A DNA stretch of 64,000 nt from Apoderus coryli. Taxonomy: Eukaryota; Arthropoda; Insecta; Coleoptera; Attelabidae. The notes under the pieces are model-generated. The model ran no database searches and was not told the origin of the DNA. It saw nothing but the letters and a program-made list of their open reading frames with translations. A program made the position numbers and the translations under genes. The DNA lies in the NCBI GenBank assembly GCA_911728435.2, contig OU452206.1, positions 16,522,297 to 16,586,296 on the forward strand. The letters are read 5' to 3'. Shown here piece after piece: positions 55,991 to 64,000 of this stretch. How positions within the stretch are numbered: position 1 is the stretch's first letter; every line of letters starts with the position of its first letter.

Positions 55991-57549
55991 TATACATTAT
56001 TGGTACCTACATTGTATGATATCGAAAGCTAAAAATAATAAAAAAATCGCAAAATAGCACATGTACTTGTAAAACTGGTCCTCTAATCGAACCATTGCAT
56101 TGGCACCCCAGCCTATATCTTTCTTGTCAGCCTTCAACGTTAGTTAGCATTGCCTTAACCGACTCAAATTGTCGATATTTATATAATTAAATCATACAAT
56201 TTAAGTTTAAGTTGTTACTTTAAAAAAGTCTTTTACGTTCTGTAGACAAAACAACAAGAAATAACGAAACAATTCAAGCTACACCATGTTGTCTTAATCG
56301 CGATTAAGGCAGACACTACGCGTTGCAATGTTTTTATTTGCAACTTTTTAATATTTGCCGGTAAAATTTGAATATAAAACAAAATCTTAATGGACGTTTA
56401 TTTGAAAGCAGACGAAAATAATGGGACAACAACAAGAACACGGCTTGTGATGGTGTGTTTTTGAATTTTTCTATCGCAGTAATTAATTTGCATTCAAGAA
56501 AATCTAATAAAAAAAAACTATTTTGCATAGACATGTTTAACGGCAGAGAAGATTTTCCATATTTTTTTAAAAGAACGTTCCCGTTTGATGGTAAGCGGGC
56601 GGGTAAAAGAAAAGGAATTATCCAAGGAGCAGTTTTCAGAATGAACGGAAGGCAATTTAGCGTGGAAAGTAGTTGTCGTTTTTATAGTATCACGTCTTTA
56701 ATATAAAAATTATAACAGCCTTGTATGATGAGCTGGTATAGTCGCGATATAAAGAGTTTAACCTAGTTTTTGGTCTATAAAATTTCATAAATAATTCTTC
56801 TTCCACAACGATCATAAAATGTGTTTAGGATTGCGAGCAAACTTTGAATCACCCTGTATCAATACAGAATTTACATACATAACATTTTTATGGTTTTAGA
56901 TATACTGAAAATAATAATTTTATAGCCAATTTCCACACACAAACAAAAATAAAAATAGAAAATTTTGTAGGCACATAATAAATAAATGTAACAATGTGTT
57001 CAGGAAATCTGCACCTGACGAACAAAAAGCTATAAAAATTGTAATAACAATTATGATGCTGGAAAAATTATGTTTATGCGTGAATATATTCTTTCATCTA
57101 TTTCAACAAGTATTTTATTTCTAATTAATAAAATTGAGTATATGCAGGAAATATAATATATTATTAGAATGCTTATGAACAAATTTTATTAATAATCGTA
57201 CTCTAATAATACTAATCAGTAATTTATATTATTTATTAAATTAAATATTCATAATGTATATTATTGAAGGTAACACATGTCTATAAATAATGGTTTTTAT
57301 TATATTTATGACATGTTAAAGGTATGCAAAACATCTCCTTTCTTTGGAGCCGCAAGGCTAAAATTCCTTCAGTTTTATTTTATGTCAATATCAGAAACAG
57401 CGCATGTTGATTCGGGCACTAAACAGTTGAATTTGAAGCAGTGAAACTTAACTTAACCCATTCACATTACGAAAGCTTTTTCTCTGTGTACGTGCTTACT
57501 TATTGTACTTTCTAATTTTTTTGGCATATTAAGTAACGATCATTTGCGA
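55991..57549. other. No supported gene
   Basis: The open frame 56455-56706 (+) is not recognised. TCACCCTGTATC at about 56850 is an unpaired transposon end. Otherwise AT-rich. Confidence 0.3.
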
Positions 57550-59165
57550 AGGGCTTGTAGAAAGTTCTCAAAAACTCAGTTCATATTTTGTTTCCAATCA
57601 TAGCTGGGCTGACAAATATGTCAGTTCAAAGTGGTATATTCCCGGAACAGCTGAAACATGCCATCGTTGTTCCAATATTTAAAAAAGGAGATAAAACTTC
57701 TATTGAGAATTACAGACCGATATCGCTTCTGAGTGTCTTTTCGAAGGTCAGGAAAGGATTGTCTCGAATAGAATTTTTGGATTCCTGGGCTCCACTAAAA
57801 TCATAAGTAAGTGTCAACATGGTTTTCGGCCAGGTTTTTCAACAGAAACGTGTACTTATGAGTTTGTACAGCAGATACACGATTTAACTGATAGCGGGCA
57901 CTATGAGGTGGGTGTGTTGTTTGATCTGACGAGTGCGTTTGATGTGGTGGATTAGGATTTCTTGTGTAGAAAGATAGATCAGCTGGGTTTGCGTGGGCCT
58001 ATAAATAGGTGGATTGACTCCTATTTAACTCATAGAAGGATGGCGGTAAAGATTGATTCATCTATATCGGAATCTCAAGAAATTGATTTGGGTACTCCTC
58101 AGGGGAGTATACTTGGACCGCTGCTTTTCCTACTGTACATTAACGACCTTCTCACAAGCATTTCACATGGTACCGTGTACATGTACGCTGATGATACCAC
58201 CATTCTAATATACGATAAAAATCCTGAGCTCTTAGATTATAAAATCAACGTAACTCTAGAGGAATTTCAGTCATGGTGTCATAAAAATAGACTGATGATC
58301 AATTATAGCAAGACTGTTGCTTTTCATTTTAATAAATATAAAAATCCACTGCTTTTCAATTTATGTATTGATGCACTTGTTTTACCTTGGGCAGAGTCTG
58401 CTAAGTTGTTGGGTGTGTATGTTGATCCGGGGTTGAGTTGGATTGGTCATGTTGACAATCTATGTAGCAGACTTTCTCGAAGTCTATACGTGCTGCTTTC
58501 TCTAAAAACATATATGGACAAGCATTCCCTCATTTCTGTATATTATGCTCTTATATATTCGTCTATCGCGTACAATATAGCGATTTGGGGTAGATCTGCG
58601 GAGGTGGACAGAGTGTTCATATTACAAAAAAGATCAATTCGATATATATTCAATATTCCATACAGAGGGACTTGTAAATGTACTTTTAGGAAGTATAACA
58701 TCCTCACTGTTCCATGTATTTACTTATATAAAACGCTTTGTCCCATATTTAAAAAAATAAGAATCAGGCTCGAAGACGGGGAGATGGTCATCGCTATCCT
58801 ACTCGAGGGAGGGATCTTTTATATCTACCTCGACCCCAACACGAGTTTTATAAAAAATCGCCTCTGTACTCAGGATACTTTTATTTCAATCTTCTTCCCT
58901 CAAAGATAAGAAACTGTGCAAATATGAGCATTTTCATGGTGCGTTCTACAGCCTACAGGAATTTACCACCTCAGTATAGTGTTGTTAAGCTGTGTCAAGA
59001 GTTTGTTGTATTTGTATAAATATGTATTTGTATTTTTATTTATATTTTCAGTTTTCATTAATTTATGCTCAATGTTTTTTTGTGTTTTGTATTTTGACGT
59101 GTCTATGTACAGAATCTATGTACTTTTGAAAGACTAATAAAGATATTATTATTATTATTATTAAT
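57550..59165 (+). pseudogene. Non-LTR retroposon RT (jockey/CR1 group), largest in window
   Basis: Starts within the RT fingers: HAIVVPIFKKGDKTSIENYR and PISLLSVFSK, a frameshift, then CQHGFRPGFSTETCTYEF and a region with VLFDLTSAFDVVD broken by one stop at 57954. A 316-codon open frame follows (57962-58909): IDSYLTHRRMAVKIDSS, DLGTPQGSILGPLLFLLYIN, VYMYADDTTILIYDK (intact YADD box), RLMINYSKTVAFHFNK and AKLLGVYVDPGLSWIGH. Catalytic residues are intact. The 3' end has AATAAAG at about 59138 and an (ATT)n tail to 59165. It is 5' truncated and lacks the endonuclease. Confidence 0.85.
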
Positions 59166-59644
59166 AATCAGTTTTAAATCATCAAAAAGTAAAATTGATT
59201 CAATACAAAAATTCAATCATCAGATCGTCCCGAGTATATTCCTAACGGAGGCAATTGTACCAAAAAGCATTTCACAGCTTAAACGACGACGCTTAGTTTG
59301 TATTCAAATGTTCTCTAGCTAAATGAAATCTCAAAATAGATAGATACCGCATGTATTTGGTGGATTCAATTTCAAGTTTTTCAATTTCACCAGTTATATT
59401 GAACACCAAATTTTTTTGTTGTTGCATTTGAATAAGTCTGGAAAAATGGGAAGCTTTTTTTTTCTAATATTAACAAACGAACAATTCTACTCTACAAAAT
59501 TGAATTTGATAGTTGCGGAATTCCCTTAACCTGGCGTGTTTAGAGGCTCTAAAATCTCTCATCTTTAGTGTTGCGCCCGTAGAAATCTTATCTCGAGAAA
59601 CAGCAATATATCCTTACTTGGACATGACGAAGAACTGATTAAAT

Positions 59645-60660
59645 TTTATTTGTTTTATTTATTTACAACAACTTACACAGGTCATATGACCCAGTTATAA
59701 AGTGTGCTTACAATATTAATAACAATAACAACAACATAATATTACCAACAAAAAAAAAACAGAGAACAAAACTTAAAACTAAAATATAATATATGAAAAA
59801 ACTAAACAAAAACAAGAAAAAAAAATACAATTTCTAATAATCAAATTACCCTGAAATTAATTCAGAGATAATTGATTTCTTAAATTTTCTTAAACTATCA
59901 TTAAAAACGTCACAGCAAGGGGTTTCCAGACTAAAAGTTAAATTATTTTTCATGTGAGTCCTTGAAGACGGTATCAGTACCGTCTTCAAGGACTCGCATT
60001 TTCTCTAATGTAATATTATCAAATATCACAGTATTCCCTGGATAGTTCTTCTATTACAGAGTGACATCAGATTATAATTTCCTAGATTCACATGATAGTC
60101 GATGGCATGTTGATTATACAATAGAAAATCTGCCTGTCTGACAAAATTTCTTTGTACTCTCTCAAGGATTAAGATGTATTTCGTCTACAAAGGTGACCAA
60201 ACAACAGCACAGTACTCCAGTTTTGATCGTACAAACACGTTATAAAGGAAAAACCAAGGTTTTCTTATTTTTAAACTCTTTTGTGTTTCTTAATAAATAT
60301 CCAAGATTTCGATAGGATGCGTTTGTTATCTGGATAATGTGGTCTGAGAATGTCAGTCTTTAATTAAATCGATTGTACATAATATGTTATTGTTAATCGC
60401 GTATGAGAATTTTATGGGTGTTTTTATATAGTGATAGGTAATAGCATTACATTTTGGTATATTAAAAGGCAAACGATTTTGAATGGACCATTTGTAGATA
60501 GAGTCTAAGTCTTTTTGAAGTTCGACACAGTCGCTCAAAATTGTAATCGGTTTGAAAATTTTCATGTCATCAGCAAACAAACAACATTTACTAGACTTCA
60601 CCACTGCTGCTATAGCATCTATAAATATGAGAAACAGAAGAGGACCTAGAGTGCTTGGGT
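59645..60660 (-). pseudogene. Jockey-like retroposon 3' end
   Basis: On the minus strand: LGPLLFLIFIDAIAAVVK, KCCLFADDMKIFKP (FADD box) and NRLPFNIPKCNAITYHYIK in the 84-codon frame, then in shifted frames KNKKTLVF and a broken C-terminal region. The 3' side ends in AATAAATAAAACAAAT near 59655. It contains a perfect 18-bp palindrome at 59956-59995. It is 5' truncated at about 60660, where GAGCGTAGG-type sequence related to the composite repeat tail begins. Confidence 0.75.
59956..59995. repeat. Perfect 18-bp palindrome with 4-nt loop
   Basis: Arms GAGTCCTTGAAGACGGTA and TACCGTCTTCAAGGACTC are perfect inverses around TCAG. It lies inside the retroposon reading frame, so one arm is probably a template-switch copy of the other. 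Confidence 0.9.
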
Positions 60661-62219
60661 CACATAGAGCGTAGGTGTAGGGTATGAAAAGAGGGTCAAA
60701 ACTTTAAAAAATCATATTTCTTGAACTAAATGGGAAGAAATTAAGCAATTTTGAATTTGCTAAAAGATTTGGATATAAAAAACAGACAATGTATACAGGG
60801 CGGCGTCCGTAACTAATTTGAAATCGCTTTAGCCCTGTGATAGGGGTGGGCACAAGCCCCAAATTTTCAAACACCAGTAGGGATCAAGTGATACATCGTT
60901 TTAAAGCATTTTTTATCTGTTCTACAGCGATAGGTTTTGTATTTGACCCCATAATTCTCGACGCAGGTCATATATTTTAGATTATATTATATCTTGTCGG
61001 GAAAGTTTTGGGACGACACAACCGATTTTTTCAATTTATATTGAACATACCGTAGATTTAATAGAGTAAATTTCAGTATGGGGCACCGGTTTATTACAAT
61101 AATTAAAATTTTCAGGTTTTGTCGGGTGATCTACTGAAGATGACATGTTGGAACCTCGAAACATGTCTAATCAAATTGCTTCAGACAATTATAAAATTCA
61201 ACTTTGTGTAGCAACTATTTTTTTTTAAATTTTGAATGACTCAATTGTTTGCTCTGCTCAATAATATTTATGCATGTAATGTAATGAAAATCTGCTTTAT
61301 TAGTAATAGAACTGACTGACAGCATGAGACATTTTTTTAAAAATGTCTAAGATGACCCAAATATTGTATTTTTTCCCCGAGATATGTAAATATTTCAAAA
61401 ACTCATCTCAGAATTTGTTAAGGAATTCACAAAATACAATAATAAACTGGGTGTGCCATTTGAGGTAACCTCTTCCGGTAAAAACCGGAAGTGCTGCCAT
61501 CTTGTAAATATTTTTAAAAGGGAAGTTAAGTCTAAGGGGTTCTAATCGGGCGATAACACCATAACAAGGTACGAGTATAGTCCCGAACGTAAGTCAAAAT
61601 ACTAAAATTGACTTCCTTAGGAAACCCTGCATTTTTTGAAAATTTTTCTCATGTTACCCCCACATGTAAGCACATCATTGTACTCAGGACGACAGCAGCA
61701 ACTCAAGAGTGCCCTAAAATAGGAGTTACAATTTGTAACAAACATGACTTAGATGCGGCAGTTCGAATCAAATAAGTAGGCTACAAAACATAAATCAAAA
61801 CTAACGGCTTTTAAAAAATGTACCATTTTGAAAATAATCGCCCGTTCCATTACCTTACAGACACCCTGTATATAAATACTAACGGAATGATAATGAATAT
61901 TTTAAACTTAATTATATCAATTCAAGCGTATGATGATATATACAGAGACCGAAAAGAGCTATTGCAATTTATACGTGCTTCTTCTAAAAAAAAGGAAATA
62001 CCTACTCGTACTTTTAATCTACAGGATGTCCTACACCAGAAAAATATTTAACAGCCAAAAATAAATCAATAGTTCTTGTACACTACAAACTTCTGCAAAG
62101 TACCAATTCGGTGGCATAGATCGAAAATCCAAAAGTCACAATAATATTGAAAAAACTTTGACTTTCGTGTTACATGGTAAGAGATCTGCTGCATGGAATG
62201 ATATGGCCAATACCGATAA
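60661..62219. other. No supported gene; degenerate repeats
   Basis: 60665-60790 weakly resembles the U4/tail region of the composite repeat (GAGGGTCAAAACTTTAAAAA). Transposon-end motifs lie at about 60795 (TATACAGGGCGGC) and 61863 (ACACCCTGTATATA). CTTCCGGTAAAAACCGGAAG at 61472-61491 is a perfect small hairpin. A CTGAAGA...CGAAAC motif lies at 61134-61162. Confidence 0.3.
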
Positions 62220-62227
62220 CCTTCGAC

Positions 62228-63664
62228 CATGGGCGCCGGAAGTAATTAAATTAGGGGAGGGCAAGGCAAAAAATACTAAGTAAGCTAAACAAAAGTATTA
62301 TGTATATAATATGTGGCAAAATACCTATACTTATACAGTCAATCCAACTTCTTTTGAAGTTTATTTTATATATTAAGTACTTAAAATATTATATAATTAA
62401 AAAAATACTTTAGATAAACTGATCCTGATGGGTTATAACATAAATTGAACATAAGTCTAATCAGAAAATAGCAGTAGAATATTCCTTCGTTTTTGCGAAA
62501 ATCGATCTATCACTTTTTTAATAAACACGTCTTTGTTCTTATTTACATGTTCTCTGTGTACGCTGAGAAGACATAATCCAGATAGTATTTCTTCACTCAT
62601 GGTAGAGCTTAACGAAGTTTTCACCCGTCTTAAGGTACTAAACAATCTTTCAATAATTGTGGCCGTTGTTGGAGATAAAGCCATAAAAATAGCAATTGCT
62701 TTTTTTGTTACTAGGGAAAAACTCACAATGTTTTTCCAATAAATCGGCGAACTCTAACTGAATATTTGCATTTTTATTTTTCTCTATCCACATTTCATCC
62801 CATGTTTCACTCTCAGTCTCTAAATTTTCTAAATCGTATACTTTGGCTATGTTAGGAATTTTTTCTATTAATTTCCTATACTCTTCTGTTACAGTTAACT
62901 CTGGATGAAACCGGCACAAAGAAAATGCAATTTCTGTTTCTTCCGAAAATCTTATCTCAATTGAGCGGATAATTGAATCTAGATATGGAATAAACAAAGA
63001 AACAAGGTAATATTCCTCGCAAGACTTCGTTTCGTAATTAGCTCTATAAATATGATTTGATCCCAGTCTAGGAATTCTTAGTGCTATGTCAAATTTATCA
63101 CCAACTTTTTCAGATTTTTGGGAAATTTCCTTAAAGTATTTTTCAGCGTCAGATCTGTGATTTTTTAGTGCAGACAAAAGTGTTTTAATATGGTTTTTTA
63201 CCGAAAGAAGATTTATTATTTCTCCTTGTAGTATGTTGCACACCGGTTCCAATTTAGCACTATAATGTGAAATGATGTGGAGACAGAGTATGAATTTACA
63301 AGTCGAAACTGCAGCTAATAATTGATTAGCTTTTGATCATGTCTCTGTGCTGAATTCTATTGAATAAGCCAAATGTCCCAAAGCCCCTCTTATTTCTTCG
63401 TAATTTTCGGAAAATATTCTGATGGATTTGTACTTTGAGGACCATCGTGTCACAAAATAATGGGATTTTAGGGACATATTTTCTTCTATATGGACTGTCA
63501 CGAAAAAATTTAATAACTTTGTTGATAGAATCTGCAGTATTCTGTATATCTTGGATATGGTTTAAATCATTTACCACTAAACTTATGTATGTGATATTTT
63601 CCTGTATTTACGTGTTCCAGGGGGGGGCAAGCACCCCGTCTTGCCCCCCCTTCCGGCGGCTATG
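62228..63664 (-). mobile_element. hAT element with perfect 8-bp target duplication
   Basis: Ends CATGGGCGCCGGAAG (62228 on) and CTTCCGGCGGCTATG (ending 63664) are inverted repeats with two mismatches. CCTTCGAC occurs on both sides (62220-62227, 63665-63672). An 8-bp duplication together with a hAT transposase relic inside makes the call firm. A G-rich subterminal region GGGGGGGCAAG...CTTGCCCCCCC (63621-63651) can fold back. The element is 1,437 bp; the 5' half of the transposase gene is missing. Confidence 0.95.
62457..63577 (-). pseudogene. hAT transposase, C-terminal half, frameshifted
   Basis: Three overlapping minus-strand frames: VNDLNHIQDIQNTADSIN with NKVIKFFRDSPYRRKYVPKI (63577 down), then LSVKNHIKTLLSALKNHR, LGSNHIYRANYETKSCEEYY and SIIRSIEIRFSE (63252 down), then ALSPTTATIIERLFSTLRRV with KTSLSSTMSEEILSGLCLL (62726 down). 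The last is the hAT C-terminal dimerisation domain ('P.T.A..ER.FS.L..IK..LRS.M....L..L..L'). The whole resembles the ZMYM1-like/THAP12-like hAT subgroup. The N-terminal DNA-binding domain and first catalytic acid are absent, so it is non-autonomous. Confidence 0.87.
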
Positions 63665-63672
63665 CCTTCGAC

Positions 63673-64000
63673 GTTGTTTGTTGTTCTGATATGCGCCTTC
63701 TGGTATGGCATTGTGGTCTTTGTCTCCTCAATCCTGACAAAATGACATCCATTAAACCTAGATCGGTATCGATATGCAATTGCATGTTATTGGTATTGAT
63801 ACGTAAATTTTGCGTACTCCTATCACATATACTACTATTACGCTAAAATTTGAATAGATATATTTAATGACACCCAATTAATTAATTGAAAATAGTTTAT
63901 TACGAACAGTAAACATATACACAAGGAAATGAGAACTAAAAATCATTTAGACTACGTTATAGTAAATTTAAAAAAATTACTTAAATATATTTTGGACTTG
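63673..64000. other. No gene seen
   Basis: AT-rich sequence to the window edge. Confidence 0.25.

Noticed and set aside
1..64000. CRISPR arrays, bacterial operons or integrated viral genes
   Set aside because: The repeats are TE-like or satellite-like without regular spacers, gene structure is eukaryotic, and no capsid, polymerase or envelope-like frame was recognised.

Overview
The window looks like a transposon-rich stretch of an AT-rich arthropod genome, most likely an insect and perhaps a beetle (inference from the mix of jockey-like and RTE-like retroposons, piggyBac, PIF/Harbinger, hAT, Tc1/mariner and Crypton relics). Nothing is bacterial: there are no operons, but there are GT-AG exons, AATAAA signals and microsatellite-tailed retroposons. 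No complete protein-coding gene is visible, and nearly all open reading frames are TE fragments with stops, frameshifts or deletions.

Host-gene signal is confined to the left end, minus strand. A 129-bp phase 1-1 exon at 1004-1132 encodes a complete LDL-receptor class A domain. A possible signal-peptide exon at 4975-5056 has a matching phase-1 donor. If they belong together, the intron between them (about 3.8 kb) holds a mariner relic and a Crypton 3' end, and the gene continues beyond the left edge. A lone 52-codon minus-strand terminal exon candidate lies at 24579-24737.

The most distinctive recurrent element is a Crypton-like tyrosine-recombinase family with five related copies or parts: A 6156-7201 (+), B 17671-18391 (-), C 31506-32183 (-), D 44327-46724 (+), E 2891-3128 (-). 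It carries a 14-bp inverted pair (GATAATTTTTTACT) and a conserved roughly 137-bp foldback hairpin at the 3' end. Copy D is nearly full length, but the start of its reading frame is replaced by about 1 kb containing a two-exon THAP-domain fragment.

From left to right: 8.9-19 kb holds a Tc1 relic, an RTE-like and two jockey-like retroposons, a Tc1 element with inverted repeats and Crypton B. 19.4-24.2 kb holds a 174-bp tandem repeat, a cluster of TACAGGGTG-ended MITE fossils and a nested retroposon pair. 25.8-32.2 kb holds retroposon 3' ends, a Tc1/mariner-type MITE, a hAT MITE with an 8-bp target duplication and Crypton C. 34.6-36.4 kb holds a mariner MITE, a mariner transposase fragment and a 929-bp element with 28-bp terminal repeats and half a THAP domain. 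39.6-43.5 kb has a piggyBac (TTAA), a PIF/Harbinger (TTA) and a mariner relic almost back to back, then a retroposon tail. 48.3-49.4 kb is an unassigned TIR element full of AGAAC-N-GTTCT motifs. 50.5-56 kb is dominated by a composite repeat whose four diverged ~140-bp units keep the same order in several copies of both orientations. 57.5-60.7 kb has two converging retroposons, and 62.2-63.7 kb is a hAT element with a perfect 8-bp duplication.

Most of the sequence therefore reads as layered insertions. The clean target duplications (CCTTCGAC, ATTATTAC, TTAA, TTA) mark elements whose boundaries are still exact. The Crypton/foldback family and the ordered-unit composite repeat are the best candidates for undescribed biology.
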